From Raphanus sativus (lineage: Eukaryota > Streptophyta > Magnoliopsida > Brassicales > Brassicaceae), in assembly GCF_000801105.2 (NCBI RefSeq), contig NC_079515.1, positions 8,246,001 to 8,310,000 of the forward strand: a stretch of 64,000 bases of DNA. The letters run 5' to 3'. Below the pieces are notes generated by a model, which searched no databases, had not been told where the DNA came from, and was given only the letters and a program-made list of their open reading frames with translations. The position numbers were made by a program, and so were the translations under genes. This document shows positions 1 to 11,900 of the stretch, in pieces (within the stretch, counting starts at the first letter, position 1; the number at the start of each line of letters is the position of its first letter).

Positions 1-369
1 GAACCGCTGTTTGAGATTTGCCCACAACTTGGACGAATCAGGAGAGAACGGCACAGTTGGTCGGATTGTCGGAGAGATAGAGGTCCTAATCCACCCTACA
101 ACCATCGAATTAGCTGTCCTCCACATCTCCGCTTCAACTGGCTTCTCCTTCTCATCCGGAATCTTCAAACTACCATTCACGAAACCGATCTTACGTTTGG
201 CACGCAACGCATTCTCAAGCTCCGATGCCCACTCGGCATAATTATCACCGTTCAAAACCACAGACGTGATCGACGCTCCTGGATTGTCCGAGGGAGCCAA
301 GTAGTATGGCGACGTCGTTCCCTCGATCTTCACTCCGGAAGAACTCACTAGTTCTTTCTGATCTCCCAT
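1..369 (-). CDS. Copia Gag, N-terminal part (partial)
   Basis: The minus-strand frame opens with ATG at 369, about 50 bp inside the primer site, and stays open for 123 codons to the window edge. The protein has the plant copia N-terminal Gag domain (Retrotran_gag_3/UBN2 type). Visible motifs are a start near MGDQKEL, then VVLNGDNYAEWASELENAL at about residues 40-60, and MWRTANSMVVGWIRTSI at about 85-105, where family members carry the W-x-R-x-NS-x-V-x-x-W pattern. Gag forms the cytoplasmic particle that packages element RNA. No lesion is visible in this part. Whether pol follows intact cannot be seen. Confidence 0.82.
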   Translation of the reverse strand, partial: MGDQKELVSSSGVKIEGTTSPYYLAPSDNPGASITSVVLNGDNYAEWASELENALRAKRKIGFVNGSLKIPDEKEKPVEAEMWRTANSMVVGWIRTSISPTIRPTVPFSPDSSKLWANLKQRF

Positions 370-420
370 GTCTTCTCTTGTCAACGACTTTTAACAAATT
401 TTAGGTTTAAGCCTTGTGTT

Positions 421-432
421 GCTCTGATACCA
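421..432 (-). other. Primer-binding site, tRNA-Met type
   Basis: On the minus strand it reads TGGTATCAGAGC, the standard copia primer site complementary to the 3' end of initiator tRNA-Met, placed immediately after the LTR. In the full element it would prime minus-strand DNA synthesis. Confidence 0.88.
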
Positions 433-616
433 TGTAAGACAAGAGAGGATACGGGAAGAATTCTTATTATTCACACAATGTTCTTTACATCAATATATAC
501 ACAAGTCATCGTGACAAGATATACACAAATCTTCTCATCTCTATCTCTAATATCTCAACAACAATATTCTCCTACGTATCTATCGGTTCCTGACTTCTAG
601 GAACCTTAACATTACA
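433..616 (-). repeat. 5' LTR of the copia element
   Basis: About 184 bp bounded by the inverted ends TGTAA and TTACA, the usual TG...CA pattern of plant LTRs. Its inner edge abuts the primer-binding site directly. The outer edge was chosen because it gives a five-base terminal inverted repeat; two bases further out is also possible. Confidence 0.8.
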
Positions 617-971
617 CAAACATAGGCTTTGTATCATCATCCCATTTGGGCCCGGCCCATCTTGATTAAATACATTTCAGACCGGTTAAACTTTGTAAAA
701 TCATGATCCCAAACCCGTTGTATGAGACCATTTCTGTAAATAGTAAACCGGTTTCTCTATCCATTACACGAAGTCACAAACCACAACAGAAAAAAACTGA
801 CAAAAATCTAAACAAAAAACTTTCATAATCATATAATATAAATTCATAACATACAAATTCAAATGAACCCTATCCAATTTTGTCTCAACTATTCACTTTA
901 GCATCACTGATTCTTCAAATGTTAACAACTTTGAGGTCTTCAGATCCACACAAGTTAACTAAAATCCAAAT
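617..971. other. Spacer between the copia LTR and the HAT3.1-like gene
   Basis: This 355-bp stretch contains the likely 3' UTR and polyadenylation region of the minus-strand HAT3.1-like gene. It is AT-rich nearer the gene and has a GC-richer patch at about 645-665. No gene is evident in it. Confidence 0.5.
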
Positions 972-3648
972 CTACCTTCTCCTTCTTTTTCTTGATCCAG
1001 TACTAGTCGACTCCGATGCTCCATTCTTATTCTCTGCGATTGGTTCGGTTTCCATGGCTTGTTTGCTACTTCCAGCAACATCTTCCTTAGAAGACATTGT
1101 TTTGCTTGTTGAAAAACGTGTATTCCTAAACCAGTTATCAACCTATACAGTAACATAAACAGCTTATAAGCTTGGAACTGGGATCAACTAAAAGTGAGAA
1201 AAAAAAGGAGAAAGAAACCATTCTACTAGGACGTAAACTCCTTACTTGTTTAACTGTCATCTGTAGCTCTTTGGCTAAGTTCTCCCTTGTGGTAACGTCT
1301 GGATATCTATTCTCATGAAAAGATTCGAATAATCTCTGCATAAAGGAGAAAAAAATTTAAACCTATAAATCTTTTCTCATAATGCTTTAGCAGCATTGTC
1401 ATCTTTTGGGCGCAAAAGACAACTTTTACTTTGTTTACCTGAGTTTTGGGATTTGTCTGTTTAGATGATGCAGAGCTGTTTTTTACAACAGAGCAGCAAC
1501 CATTTTCTCTGGGTGGTGTTTCTTGTGGCGCTGTCAAAGTAGCCTTTTTATATTCTCTTTTCGTTTTCTGTGTAGGTTTTTGAGCAGGAGTATGATCTTC
1601 TGCTTTGGAAGGCTGTTCCAGAGGCACAGTGTCTCCTTCATCTGCTGACTCGAAATCTTCTTTTCCAGCAATTTTATCCCAATCCTCATCATCACTTGAT
1701 GAAGTCGGAACGTTCTCATATTCCTCCTGCAGATAACCACACAATAGAATATATAAGATTTCTCAGAAACCAAGTAAAAGAATGTAAATAGAACAGAACA
1801 CTCACGTCATAGAGCTTTTTGTAGTCCAGCCTTTCAACCTTCCTCCTCCCCGGAACATCATCACCAATCCCAGCATCTGTCTCTGAGATGGAAACATCTG
1901 AGAGCTGTGCTTTCTTTCTCCCTAGCTTCCCACGTGGGGTAACTTTGTCTTGATGATCAGACTCATCGCCTTTGGAGGAAGTCTCCACATCCTCGGAGTC
2001 TGAATCGTCTGAATTTGAACTTTCTTGCATTTTATCTTCTTCATCAAGAGTAGGGGCATCAGGATCATAGTCATCATCCTCAGAATCATCAGAAGGAAGG
2101 TTCATTATATCTTTTGCATCTTTAAATGATCCAATCATTACGTCAGATGCAGATTCATCTGAACTTCCGTCTTCGTTTTCAGACTCATCATCATCACTGT
2201 CATCATCACTGCCATCTCCATCACCTTCGTTATCATTCAAACCATCAGGATCATACTCTTCATCCTCGGAATCATCTGAAGGAAGATCACAATCCAGGTT
2301 TTGACTTCCACCACCAGCCATTGCTGCTGCTGCCTCAGGAAATACTTTCTGCACAAAAGCCGTTGAGTCAGGTGAAGAAGTTTCTAATCATTTTTTAACA
2401 AATAAAAGAAACATCTTCAAATATATTACCTCCCAACTGTCGCTAACCGAAAGCTTTGTCCCTAAAGAATCATTAAGCAAGTCGAAGCTGTAATCTTTGC
2501 AAGCACATCCGGGGCATAACCAACTCTCATCATCCGGAGGAACTAACAAAAAAAAATTAAAAAAAAAAAAAACAATTAATAAAAACTGCTAAAAAGAACA
2601 CACAACAAAGTAGGTAGGCAAGAAGTGATTACTGTCTTCTTTCCGCAAAGGTGGTTCAACACAGTACTGGTGAAAGCCTCGGTCACAAAACCCATCGCAT
2701 AGTATGATATCATTATCAACATGCAACTCTTTTGAACCACATTTTGAACAGAATATCTGAAAATTAAACACGTGCACTCCTATTAGCAAAATACTTCTAT
2801 CAGGACAAAAACAGGGGAACAAAGCTTGAGTGTTGGAATAAATTGTCTTACATCCTCATAAGAAATCTCTCCGTCAGAGTTAAATAAAGACTCTGGAATG
2901 TTTCCTTGGGCGCAGAGTGTGTCCAGATGCTGAGTAAGCTCTCTGATCTTAACCTTGCGTCGTAGAATCTCCTTCTTGGCTCGTTCAAGCTCTTTCTCTG
3001 GCCTTAGCTTTTCCGCGCTACAAAGAAGAAAGAACACATAATCAAAATATCATCACAACAGGCAGGAACAAAGGAGAAAAAAAACAAAAAAAAAAAAAAA
3101 TGGGTAAGAAAGAGACAAACAAACCTTGAACCTTTCCAACCTTCTAAAGAATAAGCGTCAATGAGGCTTTGCTCGTAGCTAATCCGGTTAAGGAAGTACC
3201 GAAGTTTCTTCTTGATTCTTGTGTACTCATCCTCTTCTCTAACTTCTACTTTGTTAATATACTCCTTCCTTTTCTTTGATCCATTTACAGATGATACGGC
3301 AGTAGCCGCTTCTTTAGATCTCTGAGCTCTCTTGTGACTTGAAACCATCACAACATTCTTTTTACCACCGTTACCTCCTAGCTTCTTGGAACTACGTTTG
3401 ATCTCGAATTGTCCACGGCAAGGAAGACCAAGGACAAGTTCACGATGGGAACCTGAGAATTTTGTACCAGAACTCTTCTTTACGGTTACAGGGGCTGTTG
3501 TTGGTTGTTTCTCTTCATTAGTGGACTCCTTTAGATCATTCATGTGAGGCAAACTCTCTGCCTTTGGAGTAACCTCTCCTCCTCCGTTAGTCTGGTCCAC
3601 AGCAGATCCACTACTCCTCGTTCTCCTCCTTCTATTACCTCTTTCCAT
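972..3648 (-). CDS. HAT3.1: PHD-finger homeodomain transcription factor, HAT3.1-like
   Basis: Eight coding exons on the minus strand join in frame to 672 residues: 3648-3125, 3017-2852, 2756-2633, 2542-2430, 2348-1806, 1726-1439, 1335-1246 and 1142-972. All junctions are GT-AG. The N terminus is basic ([12 protein letters not shown]). A helical stretch with [16 protein letters not shown] leads into a C4HC3 PHD finger at about 231-283 ([25 protein letters not shown]). A very acidic region with repeated [12 protein letters not shown] blocks follows at about 315-540. A divergent homeodomain at about 570-630 ends in VDNWFRNTR, keeping the recognition-helix WF-x-N-x-R. The tail is basic (GSRKRRRR). 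The known A. thaliana protein is nuclear and about 720 residues long; PHD fingers of this class read histone tails. The last intron splits the homeodomain just before the recognition helix. Identification rests on domain order and close similarity; the exact borders are my own splicing. Confidence 0.93.
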
Positions 3649-4140
3649 GTTTCTGATTTTGCTCTCCCGTGAATGTTAAATACTTGGATCAGATTCCTAA
3701 ACCTGTCTCCAAGATGCAACAAAAAGAAAATGTAAATCAGAATGGTGAAACAACAAAAGCTGATAGATCTGAATTGTAATCAAAATCGCAAGAAACCCCA
3801 CCAAAGAAAGATGGCAGCTTCGCAATTATTCTCTCGGATTTTGCTTAGTGTAGCTTTAAGACAAGAAACAGATCAATGATCCTTTGATTTAGTTATAGAA
3901 ATGCGATCCCAAGAATACTAATCCTAAGCTGCTGCTGCGATATCAATTCTTCGCAAATAAAACAATTGAGAAGAAAGCAAATGAAAAGAAGGCAAAGCCG
4001 CGAAAAAAAAACTTTTACCTTTCTTTTCCCTCGCCCGCGAAATGGGAATTTTTTACAATAACCGCGAAAACAGAAGAAACTCGGTGGTTTAGGTTAGGTG
4101 GAAGAAGAGGAGCGAGATGAGTTGAAGGGGACGAGAACAA
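3649..4140 (-). promoter_or_regulatory. 5' UTR and leader intron of the HAT3.1-like gene
   Basis: Upstream of the ATG at 3648 the minus strand has a good 5' splice donor (GAAAG followed by gtaaaag) after base 4019. This suggests a non-coding first exon at about 4019-4140 and a leader intron down to roughly 3690-3730. The acceptor is not certain. Leader introns are common in plant nuclear genes. No clear TATA box was found beyond 4140. Confidence 0.5.
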
Positions 4141-5346
4141 ACGGTGTGAATTTCATCTTATTGGGCCTCCTTTTTTAATTATATTATTAATGGGCCTCGT
4201 ATATGATCCGTTAAGATATGCTTGTCTCTATCTTGTTTTCTCGGACCTTTTTTACTTTTAGATTTGATTACATTGGATCAGAACACTATTTTAGTAGGCA
4301 TATATAAACTAATTAGACTGTACTATTAGCAGCCGCTGTGCTAATTGCCTAATCATATTAACAATATAATTAATGTATAGTGCTTGACTGATTTGATTTG
4401 GCACTAGCTACCAGAGCTATATATAAGTTTATGTTAGATCTCTGGCCATTATATAGCATCTAGACGATAGTTGATTGTTTATTTTAAGTATACACAGTTT
4501 AAATAAATGGTTATAGATGTTAAAAAAGGGTATAGAGGTCATGACGCTAAGGCTTATGTCTTGTTAATTATGAAGCTATGTGTCGTGTTGCTGAAACTGT
4601 AGGACGAAATAATATGAGTTGACAGAGACATCATCGAGCATATCGACGAATGTAAGATTGCATTCATTTCAAGAATCGCAATCATCTGCCAATTTGATTG
4701 TCGCGTCTAGACAAATTACATAACCATTTCTGTTTGAGAAATTAAGGCGGTGGTAACTTAGGATGTCTATAAGTGAATCCTATCATTAGTTTGTTTTTGT
4801 AAGAATGTACCGCCCAAGAGAAAATGGCATTCAATCATTAAATTCTCTTGTTGAGTTTCTTGGATATGGCTTTCGTCCTTCTCTTCGTGTTTTGCCTTGC
4901 CACGCATGCAACTCTCGATCTCTCCTTGTATTTTTAGACGTGCATATGTTTTAAGTGAAAATTGATTGGAATTATTAGTTTTTCTTTGTTGGAGAGTATC
5001 AAAGATATTCGATGAGTTAGTTACTCAAGAAGAGCCGCTAGTTAGTAGTTCAGCTAGCTTGTTTAAAAAACGCTTTTGTTTAGTTGGATCTTAGTTCGAG
5101 TAGTTCAAATAGTGTGCTCAGAAAACATTACTCTATACTTTGTGAGACTATTATATAAAGATAGATTCTAGACTTTTAACTTCCGTAAAGTTCACCTACT
5201 TGTAATTGTTTGGATGCCAACTTGAACTAGTTGCTGACTTGTTGGTTCCTTATCAGAGTCTACAAGTCCACTATATGTTTGGCCGTTTGGTTGACCAACA
5301 TGCCTTGAGTTCACACTCTTCTCGTAACTTCGACTTTTAAAAGTTT

Positions 5347-5364
5347 GGGGGGGGGGGGGGGGGG
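5347..5364. repeat. Poly(G) homopolymer, 18 bases
   Basis: An uninterrupted run of 18 G followed by TGTT in otherwise AT-rich spacer. Runs like this are length-unstable and prone to sequencing error; on the plus strand it could form a G-quadruplex. No gene link is visible. Confidence 0.9.
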
Positions 5365-6367
5365 TGTTAAATAGAATTTGATTAGTAAAAAGAACTATAA
5401 GGGAGAAATAAGAAAGGTTGTTTATTTGATTACCATCTATCAGGACAACTGCCTCGTCTTTAAGAAGGACCAGTCTTATTAGCGCTAGAGAGTTACACGT
5501 GGGACTTAATTAATGTCCCTACCATCGAATTTTTAGTACACAAATGCGTCATTAGTAGTTTCTCATCGACCAAGAGAACTTTATACTTTTAAAATAAGCC
5601 CTACCTTAGCTGTAACCACTATCACACTGAAAAAGCTAACGCGTATGCGTTTTTTTTCTTCTCTTCTTCGCTCTTTTGACCATTCAAAACGAATTTCAAA
5701 GATATTCACGTGCTGTTTGTCTTTCTATTCTCACGCTTCAAACGTTACTAATTTCACATAAATATATCCTCAGGTTTACTACGGAAATATTTATTGGTGA
5801 TTATGAATTTTATTTTTAATTTTTAACAAAATTTTGCTCGATTAATGAGAATTATAATCTGCTTACAAACCCGATTTGAAAAAATAACCAAATCAAAGAT
5901 CCTACAAAACAGTTTTTTCTAATTTAGAGATTATTCGTGCATCACGAACGCAGAATTTAAAATCAGATAGTATAATACGAAATGCATAACTACCAGTGTG
6001 GTTTAGAGTCAGTATGATTCTGTTTAAGTCGATGACAAAGAAAAAACAAATCAAATATCTTTAAAAAAAACACTGCTCAATCCAAATTTTTGATGCGTTC
6101 TGCTAGTTAATATCTAAAATTTTTATATACTGTTTGAACTGATTAATAATAATAATTAAGTTATTCTATTCAATGAAACATAATAAAATATGTATATAAA
6201 ATATTTGGTGTGATGAATAGTATTACACCAAATTCATTATATACCAAATTTGGTGTTTTAGTAGTTCATTAGAGATAAAATTATGCCAACTTTAATGTTT
6301 TGGTGTACCATTGAAATTGGCGAAATATATGTATTGTTTCTACTACAAAACGAGCTCCGATGAAAGC

Positions 6368-6411
6368 AAGTATTACCATGTCATTTACCCAAAAAAAAGT
6401 ATTACCATGTC
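6368..6411 (+). repeat. Direct repeat flanking a short A-tailed insert
   Basis: A 15-bp exact repeat beginning AAGTATTACC (6368-6382 and 6397-6411) surrounds a 14-base spacer ending in an A run. The layout matches a target-site duplication around a nearly empty poly(A) retroposition product. A templated break-repair duplication is the alternative. Confidence 0.55.
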
Positions 6412-6551
6412 CCAAAATACTGCTAGAAACATATTAAAACATCTTTATTAGAACCAAATATTTTTTACATATCTGTCGTCTCTTATTTATTTATTTAGTT
6501 ATATATACTCACACACACATACTCGTACAGCTAATGACAATTTGTGTACAT

Positions 6552-6586
6552 AAACAATATTTCTAAAAAAACAAACAATATTTCTA
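6552..6586 (+). repeat. Direct repeat flanking an A-run spacer
   Basis: A 14-bp exact repeat beginning AAACAATATT (6552-6565 and 6573-6586) is separated by only seven bases, six of them A. Same architecture as the other A-run duplications in this window. Confidence 0.5.
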
Positions 6587-7122
6587 TACAAAAGGTTGCA
6601 ATATGAAAACAGACACTATGTACACAATCATTTATAAACAGACAAAACCTTTCCTCTTTGAGAATAAACCGCCGGACACTTGCAAGCGCTGAGCTCTAGT
6701 CGCCGGGTTCCTCCCCCGACCTTCGTTGGAGGGACCGCCGCCGCCTCTTCCTCAACCGCACGACGCCTTGAGGACCTTCTCCCTGCATCTCCGGACCTGG
6801 AACCGAAGCTCCTCTGAGCTTTGCTCTCCACAGATGTCTCGCTAAGACTCTGTTTCCAACTTTCAAACGGGATTCTGTTCTGCTCTCTGCCGTTCACGAA
6901 CTAGCAACTAAGGGTTTTTTAAATTCAAACGGGGTTCCGTTTCTCTCCAACGTTTGTTTCAACGTCAAAGACACTTCTCTCTGTATCTGCTTTAAATACG
7001 CTCCCTGTCTGACGAAACTGCTAACTTCTCGACATTTAATACAGATCTACCGCAAGATCTGTGTTTTCAAGCATTAAAGGGGATTTTCCTTTTTGAAAGG
7101 GTTATAAAAGAAACTTGACAAC

Positions 7123-8987
7123 ATGACGACCAGAAGACTATCGGCTGCAGAAAAAGGAAAGAATCCTGCAACGGATCCCTACCAAGCTCCAAGGAAGGGG
7201 AGAATCCAGATTGAAGAACCCGAAAGCACCTACCTCACTCACAAGCATTCTCTCACTCTTATTGGAAAGGTGACGAACCCCTCCGCTCAGAAAGTCTGGG
7301 CGCTCATAGCGTTCTTCACGGACCACTGGAAAACTGAAAGGAAGCCAGTTGGAGCAGACCTTGGGCAAGGAATGTTTCAGTTCCAGTTTGAGCTTGAGTC
7401 TGACCTGATCTCTGTCCAGGAGAAGAGACCATATCATTACCTTTGTTGGATGGTCATCTTGCAAAGGTGGGAACCAACCACCTCACCGCACTTCCCCTGC
7501 CTAATCCCATTATGGATCAAGGTTCAAGGAATCCATGTTCATCTGTGGACAGAAGATACTATTAGGAGACTGGATAAAGACATCGGTATCTTTGAAGAAG
7601 CTGACATCACCTCCCTTGTAGTGAGAATGCGAGTCCAGATAAATGGACGTCTCCCCCTCATCAAACAGTCAGTCATTGAGTACAAAGGAGGCAATGAAGT
7701 TACTGCCCATTTCGTCTATGAAAAACTAGAAAGACACTGCTCAGTTTGTAACCGACTGGATCATGAGGTCCGCGATTGCTTAGAAGCCAAGGCAAGGAAG
7801 AAGGAGGCCTTAAAGATGCAAGCAGAGACCGCAATTCACCAGACCTATGACGGGTCACCGGAGGGACATCGTGCAAATAGAGGGGAAGATTCGAGGAAAC
7901 CTCTCTATCCAGAGGATCGCAAGACTACTGGGCGAAACAGAGAATCAGAAGATTATTACCGTAGCAGAAGGGCTCCTTACTCACATGGAAGAAACCAACG
8001 GCATGATCACTTCCATCCATATAAGAGACATGACCGGGATATCTCAGAAGACAGAGGAAGCCATCAACTCTCTTCTTACTATCAGAGACAAAGATCACCC
8101 CACTACCACAACACTGAGCACCACTCTCGCGATCTGCCTAACAAGCCAACAAACAAGACATATTCTTCTCATCAAAACCCTGACTCTCCACCGTCGGAGA
8201 GAAACGTTAGAAACCAAGATTTTGGTACTCCTGGAGCGAGAGTAGAGGAAAGACATCCAGATTCTGCTAGGTCTAGAGCAGAAACTACGTCAGCAGATAG
8301 AGGGATTCCACATCAAACACCTCACTCCCCCGCTCAACTTGATGCAATCGACAAAGCAATGGGCGAAGTCCGTGAGTATATGAAGCAATATGTTGAATGT
8401 GCGGACCCAATGGAAAGTGCTGCTAGGAAAGTGCGGATGCGCCAAGCAGAGGATGCGGGAGAAGTGGAAGAAACGACTTTCCAAATGATACAAGGGTCCC
8501 TAGCTACCCCTCCGACAAATACTCGCCTGGAGGTGGCACCTGAAGTAACTCCCAGAATACCTGCTACTCTCCGTCTGGAGATTGCACCTGAAGTTACTCC
8601 CAGACTCCCTGCTACCCTTCGTCTCGGCCCCCTACTAATAGGAAGGAAAAGGATATTGCGGCCTCGTCGGCTCCACAACAGAAGCGAAAACCAGGCCGGC
8701 CTCCAGGAACGAAAAAACATCCAGCAAGTCCCCCGATGGATGGGAAAAGTAAAGCAACTACTAAGAGGAGAAAGGTTGCTCCAAAAGCCCAGTCCAACAG
8801 ACGAAAGCCTGGTACTCCCAATGCTCAAGCTTCAAAACCTCCTGCTAGAGGCAAAACGGGAAGAGCACGTGACTCTGCACAGTCAACCTCCAACCTGAGC
8901 TCTGATAACCAACCATTAAGCAAGCTGATCCCCCCTAAGGCAAAGAAGAAGATGGATTTTCCCAATCCATCAACTCTCGTTCCTTAA
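7123..8987 (+). pseudogene. LINE ORF1, DUF4283/zinc-knuckle nucleic-acid-binding protein (frameshifted)
   Basis: The ATG at 7123 opens a frame of about 500 codons with a DUF4283 domain at about residues 40-190 and a CCHC-type knuckle at about 207-219 (CSVCNRLDHEVRDC). An Arg/His/Ser-rich stretch follows. Two 16-residue tandem units, each starting LEVAPEVTPR or LEIAPEVTPR, lie at 8527-8622. A frameshift near a CCCCC run at about 8625 moves the reading frame. The natural basic C terminus, with KRKPGRPPG and a Lys-rich end, continues in another frame to TAA at 8987. In plants this protein binds element RNA. Without the shift it would end just before the ORF2 ATG at 8993. Confidence 0.85.
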
Positions 8988-8992
8988 AGATT

Positions 8993-11900
8993 ATGGGATG
9001 GAACTGTCAAGGGTTGGGGAACCCCGACACAGTTCAAAGATTAGGAGAGATCAAGCGCACGATCTGACCGGATATTATTTTTCTCTCTGAAACAAAAAAC
9101 CCCACGGAAACTGTACTTTCAAAGCTTAAAGACTTGGAGTATGAGTTTTACTATTGTATTCCTCCAACTGGTCATGGGGCAGGAGGTCTTACGCTTCTCT
9201 GGCAGGAAAATGTAACTCTTTAGGTTCTAAATACAACGAACAATTTGATTGACACTTCTATCGAATTCGAAGGCAAGAGTTTTTTTGCATCTTTTATCTA
9301 CGCCGATACAAACAGAGCAAATCGAAAATTATTTTGGGAAGAGCTGATTAGCTTAAACGAATCTCGGGAGGCACCATGGTTTGTAACCGGTGATTTCAAC
9401 GATCTCATTAGCAACGAGGAAAAAGTAGGAGGACCGGAGCGCCCTGAGGGTTCATTCACTGATCTCCACACCTTCTTCTCGGAAGGGGAACTATATGACT
9501 TACAACACTCTGGCGATCCTCTGTCTTGGAGAGGGCAAAGAGGCGACCATCTGGTCAGATGCAGACTCGACAGAGCAGTTGCAAACACGGAATGGGCAGA
9601 GCTCTTTCCCACAGCACGGTGCCATTATCTCAATTTTGAGGGATCAGACCACAAGCCGATCATAACCCTGCTGGAACCGCATAAAAAACGAAGACAAGGA
9701 ATCTTCCGCTATGATCGACGATTAAAGGACAACATCAAAGTCCGTGAGCTAGTTCGAGCAATCTGGGAAGAGGGGCCTCCCTCGTCTGTACGCGAAAAGA
9801 TATCAGCTAGTCGCAAAGCCATCTCATCATGGAGCAAGAAGCAACGCAGAAACAGCCGCTTGATAATTGAAACAAAGAAGACTCAGCTGGAAGCGGCCTT
9901 GACGGATGAGGCGAACGACACAGTGCTCATCAAACAAATCACGTCTGATCTAGCTGCGGCTTATCTTGCTGAAGAAGCCTATTGGAAGCAACGCAGTCGA
10001 CTACTTTGGTTGAGACTTGGTGATCGCAACTCTGGGTTCTTTCACTCTATTACAAAAGGACGAAGGCGAGCAAATAACTTCTCGGTTATTGAGGACGACC
10101 AAGGCAAAGCAGTGCATAAGGAAGAGCAGATCGCACAGGTCATTGTTCAATACTATGGAAAGCTTTTTTCCTCTTCTGCAACAAACAGCGCCGAGACAGT
10201 GAATTATGCTCTGGATCCAGTCATCACTGAGGAAAACAACGAAAAGCTAATCGAGATACCCACGGCTCTGGAAATCAAAGAGGCCGCTCTATCTATCCAT
10301 GCAGATAAAGCACCCGGGCCAGATGGATTCTCCGCTAGCTTTTATCACTCGAACTGGGACAGTGTGGGCGCGTCAATAGTCTCTGAGGTCCAACACTTCT
10401 TTATCACCGGGAGGTTACCAGAGCACATCAATGACACGTACATTCGACTTATACCCAAGGTGCACAGACCTCAGACGGTAATGGAGTATCGACCGATCGC
10501 ACTATGCAACGTCTACTACAAAATCATCTCCAAGATCCTCACAAAGAGACTCTAGCCTCTCCTCTCGTCCATCATCTCGGAAAACCAATCGGCATTCATC
10601 CCCGGAAGAGCAATATCGGACAATGTCCTTATCACCCACGAAGTTCTCCATTTTCTGAAGAATTCAGAGGCGGAAGTGAGATGTGCCATGGCGGTGAAAA
10701 CCGACATGAGTAAAGCTTATGACCGTCTCGAGTGGGAGTTCATCTCTCTAGTGCTTCATAGGATGGGGTTCCATCCAAAGTGGATTACATGGATCATGCA
10801 ATGTATTACCACTGTTACATATTCCTTTCTCCTCAACGGCTCGCCTAGAGGAAGGGTTAAACCGAGTAGGGGAATCCGTCAAGGAGACCCACTCTCACCA
10901 TACATATTCATTTTGTGTAGTGAGGTCCTCTCGGGATTATGTAACAAAGCACAAGAAGATGGTACTTTAAAAGGCATCAAAGTTGCGCGAGGCTGTCCCC
11001 GGGTGAACCATCTTTTGTTTGCCGACGACACGATGTTCTTTGTAGACGCCTCCGAGGATAGTAGCGAAGCCCTGAGAAAGCTTCTACTCCGCTACGAAAC
11101 AGCATCGGGCCAATCGATCAACTCCACCAAATCCTCCATCTCGTTCTCAAGGAGAACTCCACCTTACCTAAAAGCAGTGGTAAAGGACACATTGCAAATT
11201 TACAACGAGGGAGGGGTGGGGAAGTATCTTGGGCTTCCCGAGCACTTTGGACGTAAGAAAAAGGATCTCTTCGCTTCGATTGTGGACAGGATAAAACAAA
11301 AAGCAAAAAACTGGTCAAATCGATACCTCTCTACTGCTGGGAAACTGGTTATGATAAAGAGCATCCTCTCCCCGATACCCTCTTACGCCATGACATGTTT
11401 TAAGCTTCCGGTATCCCTATGCAAGAGGATTCAATCGGCTATAACCAGATTCTTTTGGGATTCCAACACTGATGACACGAGGAAAATGGCTTGGATCTCG
11501 TGGGAGGATATGGCGCAAATCAAAACAAATGGTAGGCTTGGATTCCGAGATTTCCTCAGCTTCAACGATGCCTTCCTGGCCAAGCTAAGCTGGAGACTCC
11601 TTCATAATCCTTCTTGTCTGCTAGCAAAAGTTCTATTCGGGAAGTACTGCACTCAGGAGGACTTCCTCCACTGTCCAGACCGCACTTCTGAATCACATGG
11701 ATGGAGGGGAATATTATTGGGAAGAGACCTCCTGATCCGAAACATGAGTTGGGCAGTCGGCGATGGGGCATCGATCAATGCTTGGAATGATCCTTGGATC
11801 AGCGCAACAAGCTTGGCCAGACCAATGGGACCACAACCGGAACACAACACTGATCTCAAAGTTGCTGACTTCCTTTGCAATGACCCTCAGGAATGGAACG

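Larger units (their letters stand above)
1..616 (-). mobile_element. Ty1/copia LTR retrotransposon, 5' end (runs off the left edge)
   Basis: The element reads on the minus strand. From high to low coordinates it has an LTR, a primer-binding site complementary to initiator tRNA-Met, a short leader and the start of an open gag frame. The rest lies outside the window, so completeness and target duplication cannot be judged. It lies about 350 bp beyond the stop codon of the HAT3.1-like gene, in the same orientation. The open gag start and recognisable LTR ends suggest a fairly young copy, but this is inference from a fragment. Confidence 0.88.
4141..6640. other. Intergenic region between HAT3.1-like gene and LINE
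   Basis: About 2.5 kb of AT-rich DNA with no supportable gene. It holds an 18-base G run at 5347-5364, a small inverted motif (ttggtg...caccaa) at about 6205-6320, and two short direct repeats separated by A runs at 6368-6411 and 6552-6586, listed separately. The left part should include the promoter of the HAT3.1-like gene. Confidence 0.5.

Noticed and set aside
2126..2398. His-rich plus-strand frame of 90 codons
   Set aside because: Shadow of the acidic GA/TC-rich exon 5 of the HAT3.1-like gene on the other strand.
6628..6897. Arg-rich minus-strand open frame of 89 codons
   Set aside because: It lies in the GC-rich 5' region of the LINE, opposite to the element's sense strand, and shows no domain; composition alone explains the open frame.
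8334..8828. Minus-strand open frame of 164 codons
   Set aside because: It is antisense to LINE ORF1, whose domains and codon structure account for the sequence.
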